From a bacterium (GTDB lineage: Bacteria > Planctomycetota > UBA1135 > UBA2386): DNA of 49,977 nt. The DNA is taken from positions 1-49,977 of the forward strand of contig JAUILN010000029.1 of NCBI GenBank assembly GCA_030432695.1, written 5' to 3'. Shown here piece by piece: positions 10,847 through 19,211 of this stretch. Both the position numbers and the translations under genes were made by a program. Every line of letters starts with the position of its first letter. Position 1 is the stretch's first letter. Under the pieces are notes generated by a model. The model searched no databases. It was not told the DNA's origin and saw nothing but the letters and a program-made list of their open reading frames with translations.

Positions 10847-13800
10847 TCACTCACCGATCGTTACCCGCGCCGCCGGCGAGGCGGACAAGACGCCACCGAG
10901 CGAGCCGTCCGGATCCGACACGATCCACTGCGTGGTGAACGAGACCCCTGCCAGCGCCGGGTCCGTGGGCACGGCGAGTGGCAGGCTCGCGCGACCCGCC
11001 GCATTCACTCTGACGGCCACTCCGACCACGCTCGGGGAAGCCGACAGCACGCAGTCCTCGCCGAGTGTGCGCAGCGTGGATTCGCTGGCGAACAGGAGCG
11101 CCGCATTGCGGTTCGGTCGCGCGTCGGCGAGGCCGATCGCGAAGCTCGCGTCGCCCAGGCGTGGCGTGCCGCTGCTCTGCAGCGTGGGCCGGACCGCACC
11201 CTGGCCCGCGCAGCCGCCGCCGAACACCGACACGCGGTATGCACCGAACGCGCGCATCGGAATGGCCCAGGGCTCGCGGCCGTGCACGCCGTCGTCGGCG
11301 ACGAACACCACGTGGTCGCCGGCCAGGAACGGATAGCCAGCACCCGAACCCGCGGGACCGGGGCGCAGCGGAGCGACCATGCCGGTGCCCGCAGTCGTGC
11401 CGTCGCTGCGCCAGGGCTCGTAGCCTTCTTCACGCGTGTATGCCGTGAAAGCGACGTGGCGACCGTCGCCGACCGCCAACAGGCCCACCGGATTGGTGTG
11501 GAACGGTGCGGGCGAAGCACTCGAGGCGAGACGGGTGCCGGCTGCGGTTCCGTCGGAGAGCCAGAGGCGACGACCGTTCACACCGTCCTCGGCGCTGAAG
11601 AACACCGCGTCGCCGGCGGTCGTCAGCTCGCGCGGGGTGCTGGATGCCGGGCCGGCGTTCAGGTCCGCGAGCATTGCGGTGCCGGCCGGCGTGCCGTCGG
11701 TGCGCCAGAGCTCGACGCCCGCGGCGCTGCCGTGGCCGGCGGCGAACAGCACGCCAGCGTCACCCGCCACCGCGAAGCCGAAGTCGAAGCCGTAGCGGCT
11801 GTCGAAGGGAATCTCCGCGAGCCGCGTGGTCACCGAGCCATTGGTCGACCAGATCTCGCTGATGTCCTGACTGGCAATGACCGCGGCGAACACCGTGTCA
11901 CCGACCGCGAGGAGGTCGAGGACACCGCTCGGCTGGGCGGAGCTGGCGGCGATCAGGTGACGCGTGCCGGCGTTCGTGCCATCGCTCACCCAGACCCCCG
12001 CGTCGAGCGTCGAAGAGTCGTAGGCGCTGAAGAACACCAGCCCGGCGTCGTTGACCTGGAAGCGATCGATCTGCGGTGTGTTCGGGAAGTTGCGGACGAC
12101 CCGCTTGCCGCCGGGCGTGCCATCGCTGGTGACCAAGCGTTGTCCATCCGTGAAGAACAGCCTGCCGTCGGGAGTCGCCACCATCTCACGGCTGATCCCG
12201 CCGGCGCTGTCGACTTCGACGCGCCCCGCTCCGGCGAGGTCATGCGCCCAGAGGATTCCGTCGTAGTTGGTGAATCCGCGATTGCCGAGCGCCACGGCGG
12301 CCGGTGTGGAGGTCGCCACCGCCTGCCAGCCGGTCGCCCATCGCCGTGTTCCTGCCGGGGTGCCGTCGGTGATCCAGGCCCAGGTCTCGTTGTCCGGCTG
12401 CGACGCGCGGAAGATCGTGCCCAGCGGGAGCACGGTCGCATTGCGGGGATCGGAGCTGCCCTGGTCGTCGGCGAGGTCCTGCACCATCCGGGTGCCCGCC
12501 TCGGTGCCGTCGGTGATCCAGGGCTCCGCGCCGTGGAGCTGGTCGTTCGCGGAGAACCACGCGCGGTTACCGATCACCGTGATGTCGATCGATTCGGAGG
12601 CCGCGATGCCGGGTGCGATGTCGGTGATCCGGTGGGTTCCGGCCGGGGTCCCATCGCTGATCCAGGGTTCCGACCCGTCGTTCGCCCCATTGGCCCGGAA
12701 CACCAGTGAATTGCCGAGGGGAGTGAAGCCGCGGGGGCTCGAACTCCAATGACCGGGGGCGAGGTCGGCGAACAGACGGGTTCCTTGGGGAGTGCCGTCG
12801 GTGATCCACGGTTCGGATCCCAGCGACGCGCCACCGGGATCGCGGAACACGGCGGCGAACCACACCTCGTTGCCGAATCGGACGAAGCCCGACGAGAGCG
12901 AGCCGGTGCTTCCGGCCGTCAGATCGCCGAGCAGCGTCGCCTGACCCGTCGCCCCGTCGAGCGACCACGGTTCGATCCCGGTCGTGGACTCGGTGCCGAC
13001 GTAGACGATGCGGTCGCCTAGCACCGCGGAATCTCCGGCTACCGGAGGTGCGCCGAGGTCGACTGCCAGACCGGTCACGGGGTCCTGGCGGAACCAGACC
13101 CGTTCGAACGGATCGCGGAGGCCGTTCACGTAGAGCCCACTGGGCAGCTCGTAGAAGTTGCGTGGGTCGGAGTCGTCCGGACCGGGTCGGAGATCGGCGA
13201 GCAGGTGCGTGCCCGCCGGAGTCCCGTCGGAGACCCACGGTTCGCGTCCATGCGCGGCATCGGCGCCGATGAACCCGACGCCGTTCGACAGGATCGTGAT
13301 CGGGGACCGGCCGGTGAGGACCGCGCCCGACGCGGTTCCGGGCGCCGCGTCGAGCACCATGTAGGTTCCCGTCTCGGTGCCGTCGGTGCGCCACAGCTCG
13401 CGACCGTGGATCCCGTCGTCGGCGACGAACCACGCAGTCGTGCCGTCACCCGCCATGTTCGCGAGACCGCGGATCCCGGCATCCTCGAAGCTCCGAAGCA
13501 GCACGGTTCCCGTGGCCGTGCCGTCGGTGCGCCAGAGTCCTTCCCCGCGATCGGTCTGCGCCAGGAACACCGCCACGCTGCCCAGCTCGGCGATCGACAC
13601 GTAGGTCGAGAAGGCGCCGAAGGAGCCGGGATACAGGTCGATCACCAGCTGTGTCCCCGGCCCCGTTCCGTCACTGATCCACAGCTCGTCGCCGAGCCCG
13701 CTGCCGTGGGCGACGAACAGGGTCCGGCCGTTGAGCGCTGTGAACCCTCGGGGCCGGGACCCGGACGTGTCCGGCGCTCCGGTCGGATGGATGTCGGCGA

Positions 13801-13879
13801 GCAGCGTCTGGGCGATCGCGGGTGCCGCGCTCAGCAGCGCGGCCACGACGAGGGACGGGAACGGGCGAAAGAGCGGCAT
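10847..13879 (-). CDS. Secreted ELWxxDGT-repeat protein 1
   Basis: The product has 1010 residues from the ATG at 13879, which starts a clear signal peptide (PFPSLVVAALLSAAPAIAQ). About 14 repeats follow, each of roughly 50-60 residues and ending in a motif such as ELWISDGTGPGT, EPWVSDGTPAGT or ELWRTDGTPAGT, usually then LxxDLxPG. This is the ELWxxDGT repeat family, expected to form a beta-propeller-like or elongated extracellular fold of unknown role. A few units are degenerate (EPWSLDGATG, LVTSDGTPGG). The last 130 residues are a different module beginning near GGGCAGQG, also found in ELW protein 2. An AAGG sequence lies about 8 bases before the start. Kinase 2 follows 35 bp downstream. Confidence 0.9.
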   Translation of the reverse strand: MPLFRPFPSLVVAALLSAAPAIAQTLLADIHPTGAPDTSGSRPRGFTALNGRTLFVAHGSGLGDELWISDGTGPGTQLVIDLYPGSFGAFSTYVSIAELGSVAVFLAQTDRGEGLWRTDGTATGTVLLRSFEDAGIRGLANMAGDGTTAWFVADDGIHGRELWRTDGTETGTYMVLDAAPGTASGAVLTGRSPITILSNGVGFIGADAAHGREPWVSDGTPAGTHLLADLRPGPDDSDPRNFYELPSGLYVNGLRDPFERVWFRQDPVTGLAVDLGAPPVAGDSAVLGDRIVYVGTESTTGIEPWSLDGATGQATLLGDLTAGSTGSLSSGFVRFGNEVWFAAVFRDPGGASLGSEPWITDGTPQGTRLFADLAPGHWSSSPRGFTPLGNSLVFRANGANDGSEPWISDGTPAGTHRITDIAPGIAASESIDITVIGNRAWFSANDQLHGAEPWITDGTEAGTRMVQDLADDQGSSDPRNATVLPLGTIFRASQPDNETWAWITDGTPAGTRRWATGWQAVATSTPAAVALGNRGFTNYDGILWAHDLAGAGRVEVDSAGGISREMVATPDGRLFFTDGQRLVTSDGTPGGKRVVRNFPNTPQIDRFQVNDAGLVFFSAYDSSTLDAGVWVSDGTNAGTRHLIAASSAQPSGVLDLLAVGDTVFAAVIASQDISEIWSTNGSVTTRLAEIPFDSRYGFDFGFAVAGDAGVLFAAGHGSAAGVELWRTDGTPAGTAMLADLNAGPASSTPRELTTAGDAVFFSAEDGVNGRRLWLSDGTAAGTRLASSASPAPFHTNPVGLLAVGDGRHVAFTAYTREEGYEPWRSDGTTAGTGMVAPLRPGPAGSGAGYPFLAGDHVVFVADDGVHGREPWAIPMRAFGAYRVSVFGGGCAGQGAVRPTLQSSGTPRLGDASFAIGLADARPNRNAALLFASESTLRTLGEDCVLSASPSVVGVAVRVNAAGRASLPLAVPTDPALAGVSFTTQWIVSDPDGSLGGVLSASPAARVTIGE

Positions 13880-14068
13880 GGATGGAGACCTTGGGGACCG
13901 ATGCACCGGGACTGCACACGCGCGGTGTCCTGCGTTCCGGGAAATGGCGGCGCGCGCGCCAGGCAAGTCCCGGGCCTGGGCGAAGGCCTCCGACTCGGCC
14001 ACCGTCGAACCGCAGCGTATCCCGGTTCCCGAGACTCGATCTGGGAGTGACGTGGGCGATCTTCCATC

Positions 14069-15283
14069 ATGCATCCGATGGATCCCGAGCTGGTCGACGG
14101 CGAACCGACGGCGGACCTGCCGCGGGGCTCGCGCTGCCGGCACTGCAACCGATCGGGTCCGCGGTGCTTCTGCGCGCGCCTGCCACGCATCGCCAACCGG
14201 ACCGCGGTGCTCATCCTGCAGCACCCGCGCGAGCAGCGGCATCGGGCCGGCACCGCGCCGTTCGTCGTGGGCTCTCTGCAGGACTGCGAGGTGGTCGTCG
14301 CGCGCGATCACGACGGCAAGATCGTCGGCGAGGCAACGTTGGGGCCGGGCACGGCCCTGCTGTTCCCGGGGGAGGGTTCCGTCGACGTCGCGTCGCTGCC
14401 TCCCGAGGCGCGACCCCGGAACCTGGTGGTGATCGACGGCACCTGGTCGCAGGCGAAGCGGCTCTACCACGACAATCCCTGGCTGGCGGCGCTCCCGAAG
14501 GTCCATCTCGATCCCGAGCGACCCAGCAGCTACCTGGTGCGGCGGGAGCCTCGCGCCGACTACCTGTCGACGGTCGAGTCGGTGGTCGAATCACTCGGCG
14601 CACTGGAGCCGCAGCTCGTCGGCGATCTCCGTGTCTTGCGTGAGGTGTTCGAGTCCGTGATGCGCGAGCAGTACGGGTTGATGACCGCCGACGACCGGAC
14701 GCCCCGGATGCAGCGGCCTCGCCAGCGCGTCAGCCGCGCGATCCCCGCCGCATTCCTCGAGACGCCGTTCTGGGTGGTGCACACCGAACAGGTCTGGTGC
14801 GCGCACGAAGGTCGACGCGCTCTGCAGCCGGTCCATTGGGCCGCCCTCGAGGTCGGGACCGGGCGGCGGTTCGAGGCCGTGTTGCGTCCGGAGGTCGGCG
14901 AGCCCGATGCGATCCATCTGGGCCACATCGGCATCACTCCGGAAGCAGTCGGCCGCGGTGAGAGCCTTGCCGATGCGCGCGCCCGTTTCCGCGAACTCAC
15001 GGCAACCGAGGCACCGTCGCTCTGTGCCTGGTCCCGGTTGCCATTGCGCAACCTACGCCGGGTCGGCCTCACGCCGGGACGCGAGCTGCTGGTGAAGGTG
15101 CTCTGCGCGAACCTCCGCGGACCGCTCGGCGGCGGGCCCGAGATGCTGTGTGAGCGACTCGGCCTGCGCCCCGCCGAACCGGAATTCATGGGTCGTGGAG
15201 CCCGTCGGATCGGTGCGGTCTGGTCCCTGGCAGAGTGGGTTCGTGAGCAGGGTCGGCAGCGGATCACCAGTAGCCCAGGGTGA
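14069..15283 (+). CDS. DTW-domain tRNA-uridine aminocarboxypropyltransferase fused to a degenerate exonuclease-like domain
   Basis: The product has 404 residues; a second ATG at 14078 is possible. Residues about 20-215 are a DTW domain. They include a Cys cluster C23-x2-C26...C33-x-C35, a QHPREQRHRAGTA segment and the family motif DGTW (123-126). DTW proteins such as E. coli YfiP/TapT place an acp group from SAM on a tRNA uridine. Family members are usually about 200-250 residues. The extra 170 residues (about 234-395) resemble a DnaQ-type DEDD exonuclease fold: FWVVHTE, WAALEVGTGRRFEAVLRP, GHIGITPEAVGRGESLADA, CERLGL, GRGARRIGAVWSLAEW. The first catalytic Asp is His and the motif III His-Asp pair is missing, so this part is probably not catalytic. 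The gene is divergent from ELW protein 1. Confidence 0.82.
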   Translation: MHPMDPELVDGEPTADLPRGSRCRHCNRSGPRCFCARLPRIANRTAVLILQHPREQRHRAGTAPFVVGSLQDCEVVVARDHDGKIVGEATLGPGTALLFPGEGSVDVASLPPEARPRNLVVIDGTWSQAKRLYHDNPWLAALPKVHLDPERPSSYLVRREPRADYLSTVESVVESLGALEPQLVGDLRVLREVFESVMREQYGLMTADDRTPRMQRPRQRVSRAIPAAFLETPFWVVHTEQVWCAHEGRRALQPVHWAALEVGTGRRFEAVLRPEVGEPDAIHLGHIGITPEAVGRGESLADARARFRELTATEAPSLCAWSRLPLRNLRRVGLTPGRELLVKVLCANLRGPLGGGPEMLCERLGLRPAEPEFMGRGARRIGAVWSLAEWVREQGRQRITSSPG

Positions 15284-15387
15284 CCGACGCTTACGGGGCG
15301 CCGCGTAGGTCTGGAAGGCCCCGGGTTTCCGATTCAGTGGGATCGGTGTTTCCTGGGAGTACTTCCGTCTTCGCACCTCCCGTTCTC

Positions 15388-18300
15388 ATGCCGTCCCCCG
15401 CACGCTGTCTGACCGCGGTCCTCGCCGCGGCCGTGATCTCTCCTGCCCTCCTGGGCCAGACCCTGGTCCGCGACCTCAATCCCTCTGCGGCCCGCACCGT
15501 GAGCAGCCTTCCGGAGAACCTCGTCGAGGTGAACGGCGTGGTGGTGTTCCGTGCCGAGACGCAGCACGGCGTCGAGCTGTGGGTGACCGACGCGACCGGA
15601 GCCGGCACCCGCTTGCTGAAGGACATCGAGCCGGGCGCCGGTGACTCGTCGCCCGAGCTGCTGACCCGCGTCGGCAACCGCGTGTTCTTCACCGCGATGG
15701 TCACCGGGCTCGGGCGGGAACTCTGGGTGACGGATGGCACGTCCGCCGGCACCCGGCTGGTGGGTGACCTCCGACCCGGCACCGCCGGCGGCGATCCCGA
15801 GTCGCTGGTCGCGTGGCAGGGGCGTCTGTGGTTCGTCGCCGACGACGGGGCGCACGGCAAGGAGCTGTGGTCGAGCGACGGCACCGCTGCAGGCACCGCG
15901 ATGTTCGCCGACCTCTCGCTCGGCTCGACCGGCTCCAATCCTCGCGAGCTCACGCCACTCGGTGCGACGCTGTGCTTCTCCGCCGCGGGGACCGGTCTCG
16001 GTCGCGAACCCTGGTTCACCGATGGCACAGCGGGTGGCACGGTGATGGCCGATCTGCGCGCGGGCAGTGCGGGGGCGAGCCCGGACGAACTCTGCGCCGC
16101 GGGCCCGTTGCTGTTCTTCGTCGCCGACGACAATACCGGCTTCGGGAGGGAACTCTGGACCTCGAACGGGTCCGTGGCGGGCACCTCGCGGCTCACCGAC
16201 CTCGCGCCCGGTGTCGGCACTCCAGGCATCCGTGACGTGACCGCTCTGGGCAACAAGGTGGTCTTCACCTCGGCGCACGATGCCACCGTCGGTCCCGAGC
16301 CCTACGTCTCCGACGGCACGGTGGCAGGCACGCTGTTGCTGTCGGATGCCGCACCGGGCGCCCCGTCGTCGTTCCCGATGCGCTACACGGAGATCTCGCC
16401 GAGCCTGATGCTGTTCGTCACCCAGGGTGTCGGCGGTCGCGAGCCGTGGCGAACGGACGGAACTCCGGCGGGCACCTACCTGCTGCTCGACGTCCTCCCG
16501 GGCGGCAACGGTTCCGACGCGCAGGGATTCACGGCCGCCCTCGGCGGCGCGGTGTTCAGCGCGTTCGTGAACTCATTCGGATGGGAGATGTACTGGACCG
16601 ACGGGACGACCGCCAACACCCGGCGGGTTGTGGATCTCCTGAACGGCACCGGCTCCTCGAGTCCCGGCTCGTTCGCGATGCTCGGTGGCGAGCTGTTGTT
16701 CTCGGCGTTCACACCCACCTTCGGCCGCGAGCTCTACAAGACTCGTGGCTCGGTCGCGGATACCGAGCAGATCGCCGACCTCCACCAGTCGCTGTCGGGT
16801 AGCAACCCGCGGGAATTCGCCCGCGCGGGATCCCGGGTGGTCTTCGTCGCGACCGGTGCTTCGCAGAATCGCGAGCTGTGGAGCAGCGACGGTTCCCAAG
16901 CCGGGACCGACGAACTCCCGCTGAGCACCCGGGCCTCGAACCCGAGTGGTCTGATCGAGTTCGGCGGTGAGGTCTATTGCAACGGATTCATCGCCGGCGG
17001 CGGGTCCGAACTGGTGGCGACCGACGGCACGCCAGCGGGGACCCGCGGCCTGGATCTGAATCCGTCTGGTAACTCCTCGCCGTCCGAGTTCCGCGTCTCG
17101 CAGGGCAGCCTGTACTTCCAAGCCTTCGACTCGGCGACCGCGACCGAGCCCTGGATCTCCGATGGGACGTTGGCCGGCACCTTCCGACTCGCAGACATCA
17201 AGGCCGGCGGGCTGTCGTCGTTCCCGAACGGCTTCACCGACGCGGGCGGGGTGACGATCTTCCAGGCCAGCGACTACGGCATCGGCATCGAGCTGTTCGT
17301 GACCGATGGGACTTCCGCCGGCACCGGACTCCTCGCCGATCTGGTGACTGGCACCGGAACGTCCAACCCGACCGGCATGGTTTCCGCAGGCGGCCTCGCC
17401 TGGTTCTCGGCGGTCGTCACCGGCTACGGCCAGGAACTCGTCGTCACCGACGGGACCCCCGGCGGCACACGGGTCGCGGCTGATCTATCACCGGGCAATG
17501 GCAGTTCCAGCCCGAGCCATCTGGTCGGCCTCGACCACAGCGGCATCGTGGTGTTCAGCGCCCGCTCGGGAGCGTATGGGCGTGAGCTGTACCGTTCGGG
17601 TGGCACGGCGGGCAGCACCAGCCTGATCGCCGACATCGTTCCTGGCACCGGCGCACCGACGATCCATGACTACGTGGGTACCGACCGGGTCGCGTTCTTC
17701 GTGATCGACGACGGTGTGCACGGCACCGAGCTCTGGGCGACCGACGGCTACACGCTGGTGATGGGGCCTGACCTCCACCCTGGCCTGCGCAATGGCGTGG
17801 TGCCGGGCACTCTTCGGGTCGTGCCGGGCACCCAGTACGTGGTCTTCGGTGGAACCACGGGCGAGCACGGTCTGCAGCTCTTCCTGTCCGACGGCACCGC
17901 CGCCAACACCTTCCAGCTTGGCGACATCGGCCCCTACCCGGGCTCGGGCGCCGCGCAGTTCGATGCCTTCTCGGTGGTCGGGCGCGAGCTGTGGTTCCAG
18001 TGCGACGACGGCTTCTCCGGCACCGAGCCGTGGCGCATCGTGATCGGCGGTCCGGCGTCGGCGACCGCCTACGCGGCGGGCTGTGCCGGATCCTCCGGTC
18101 AGGTGCCCGCGATCGATGCGGTTTCGCTTCCGGTACTCGGCACGACCTTCGAGATCGGGCTGAGCAACGCCGCGCCCAACGCGGCCGCGGTGGTCAATGC
18201 CGGGTTCAATGGCAACAGCCTGCCGATCGGTACGGGTGGCTGCCGGCTGCTGGTCGGAGTGCCTTACCAGGCGCTGCAGACCGTGCAGACCGACGCTCTC

Positions 18301-18450
18301 GGATTCGCGGTGACGCCCGTGCCGTTGGCTCTCGACCCGGCGCTGGCTGGGATCACGCTCTACGCGCAGTACGTGGTCCTCGATCCCGGCGGCTCCTTGC
18401 TCGGCCTCGGCGCGGTGAGCAACGGCCTGCAACTGGTGACCGGCTACTGA
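15388..18450 (+). CDS. Secreted ELWxxDGT-repeat protein 2
   Basis: The product has 1020 residues from the ATG at 15388, which begins a signal peptide (CLTAVLAAAVISPALLGQ). About 16-17 repeats carry motifs such as ELWVTDGTSAGT, ELWSSDGTAAGT, EPWRTDGTPAGT and ELFVTDGTSAGT. Several are degenerate (EMYWTDGTTANT, ELYKTRGSVADT, ELYRSGGTAGST). The last 130 residues, from about AAGCAGSSGQVPAI, form the same C-terminal module as in ELW protein 1: a CxG start, a PVLGTTFEIGLSNAAPNA segment, and an end with LAGITLYAQYVVLDPGG and SNGL. This could be a cell-surface or sorting domain. The gene starts 104 bp after the DTW gene on the same strand. It converges on msrB with 6 bp between stops. Confidence 0.9.
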   Translation: MPSPARCLTAVLAAAVISPALLGQTLVRDLNPSAARTVSSLPENLVEVNGVVVFRAETQHGVELWVTDATGAGTRLLKDIEPGAGDSSPELLTRVGNRVFFTAMVTGLGRELWVTDGTSAGTRLVGDLRPGTAGGDPESLVAWQGRLWFVADDGAHGKELWSSDGTAAGTAMFADLSLGSTGSNPRELTPLGATLCFSAAGTGLGREPWFTDGTAGGTVMADLRAGSAGASPDELCAAGPLLFFVADDNTGFGRELWTSNGSVAGTSRLTDLAPGVGTPGIRDVTALGNKVVFTSAHDATVGPEPYVSDGTVAGTLLLSDAAPGAPSSFPMRYTEISPSLMLFVTQGVGGREPWRTDGTPAGTYLLLDVLPGGNGSDAQGFTAALGGAVFSAFVNSFGWEMYWTDGTTANTRRVVDLLNGTGSSSPGSFAMLGGELLFSAFTPTFGRELYKTRGSVADTEQIADLHQSLSGSNPREFARAGSRVVFVATGASQNRELWSSDGSQAGTDELPLSTRASNPSGLIEFGGEVYCNGFIAGGGSELVATDGTPAGTRGLDLNPSGNSSPSEFRVSQGSLYFQAFDSATATEPWISDGTLAGTFRLADIKAGGLSSFPNGFTDAGGVTIFQASDYGIGIELFVTDGTSAGTGLLADLVTGTGTSNPTGMVSAGGLAWFSAVVTGYGQELVVTDGTPGGTRVAADLSPGNGSSSPSHLVGLDHSGIVVFSARSGAYGRELYRSGGTAGSTSLIADIVPGTGAPTIHDYVGTDRVAFFVIDDGVHGTELWATDGYTLVMGPDLHPGLRNGVVPGTLRVVPGTQYVVFGGTTGEHGLQLFLSDGTAANTFQLGDIGPYPGSGAAQFDAFSVVGRELWFQCDDGFSGTEPWRIVIGGPASATAYAAGCAGSSGQVPAIDAVSLPVLGTTFEIGLSNAAPNAAAVVNAGFNGNSLPIGTGGCRLLVGVPYQALQTVQTDALGFAVTPVPLALDPALAGITLYAQYVVLDPGGSLLGLGAVSNGLQLVTGY

Positions 18451-18456
18451 CGCCGC

Positions 18457-19086
18457 TCACCGATCGAGCACGATCTTCGCCGGCAGCTCTTCACCCTCGG
18501 GCACGAAGCGCATCGACACCGAGTTCACGCAATGCCGGGTGTTCTTGTCGGTGAAGCCCTCGCCGAGGAACACGTGCCCGAGGTGGCCACCGCAGTTGTT
18601 GCAGACGATCTCGGTGCGGCTGTCGAGCGGCGAGGGCTCGGGCCGGCGAAGGACCGCGCCTTCGATCTCGTCGTCGAAGCTCGGCCAACCGCAGTGCGAC
18701 TCGAACTTCTGGTCCGAGGTGTAGAGCGGCGCGTTGCATTGGCGGCAGATGTAGGTGCCGGCCGCCTTGTTGTTCAGGAGTGCGCCGGTTCCCGGCCGTT
18801 CGGTGCCCTTCTCGAGGATGATGTACTGCTCCTCTTCGGTGAGCGGGTTGTAGGCGGTCGGAGCGTCGCGGTCTGGTTGGTCCTTCATGAGGTCGGTCCG
18901 GTCGTTGCCCCGGTCGCTGTCGGCGCCGGTCGTCTCGTCGTTCTTCTGCTCCGGCTCGGTGATCACGTCGGAGATGCTGGTCTCGCCGGTGGGGACGCTC
19001 CCTGAGACGGGTTCGGATTCGCAGCCTACGCAGCCGAGGGCGGCGCAGGCGAGGAGCAGGACGCTGAGGGTGGGTCGGAGGATCAT
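18457..19086 (-). CDS. msrB: Peptide-methionine (R)-S-oxide reductase, predicted lipoprotein
   Basis: The product has 209 residues from the ATG at 19086. The first 22 residues form a signal with a lipobox-like ALGC (C19), so it is probably lipid-anchored in the cell envelope. A charged, low-complexity linker (about 25-78) precedes the MsrB domain (about 80-205). Both zinc-binding CxxC pairs are present (C114/C117 and C162/C165), with the motif FESHCGWPSF. The catalytic Cys is C186 in RHCVNSVSMRF. It reduces methionine-R-sulfoxide in oxidised proteins. Envelope placement suggests repair of extracytoplasmic proteins. It converges on ELW protein 2 and is divergent from the surface protein gene at 19212. 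Confidence 0.93.
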   Translation of the reverse strand: MILRPTLSVLLLACAALGCVGCESEPVSGSVPTGETSISDVITEPEQKNDETTGADSDRGNDRTDLMKDQPDRDAPTAYNPLTEEEQYIILEKGTERPGTGALLNNKAAGTYICRQCNAPLYTSDQKFESHCGWPSFDDEIEGAVLRRPEPSPLDSRTEIVCNNCGGHLGHVFLGEGFTDKNTRHCVNSVSMRFVPEGEELPAKIVLDR

Positions 19087-19211
19087 CGCGGCAGCATCTA
19101 TCGCACGCAGGTGCGGCGTTCCCAAGGCGGGCGCCGGGCAGAGGGCGGGATTCTACGGGCGGTTGTCACCTGAGATCCCTGGTTGCTCGTTCGCTGGTCG
19201 GATCTGGCACG

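Noticed and set aside
10448..12709. 753-codon plus-strand frame opposite kinase 2 and ELW protein 1
   Set aside because: It is a shadow of the ELW repeats: the antisense translation repeats with the same period and has no start signal.
14069..14506. Long N-terminal extension of ELW protein 1 up to 14506
   Set aside because: The signal peptide begins at 13879. The upstream part overlaps the divergent DTW gene and does not look like protein.
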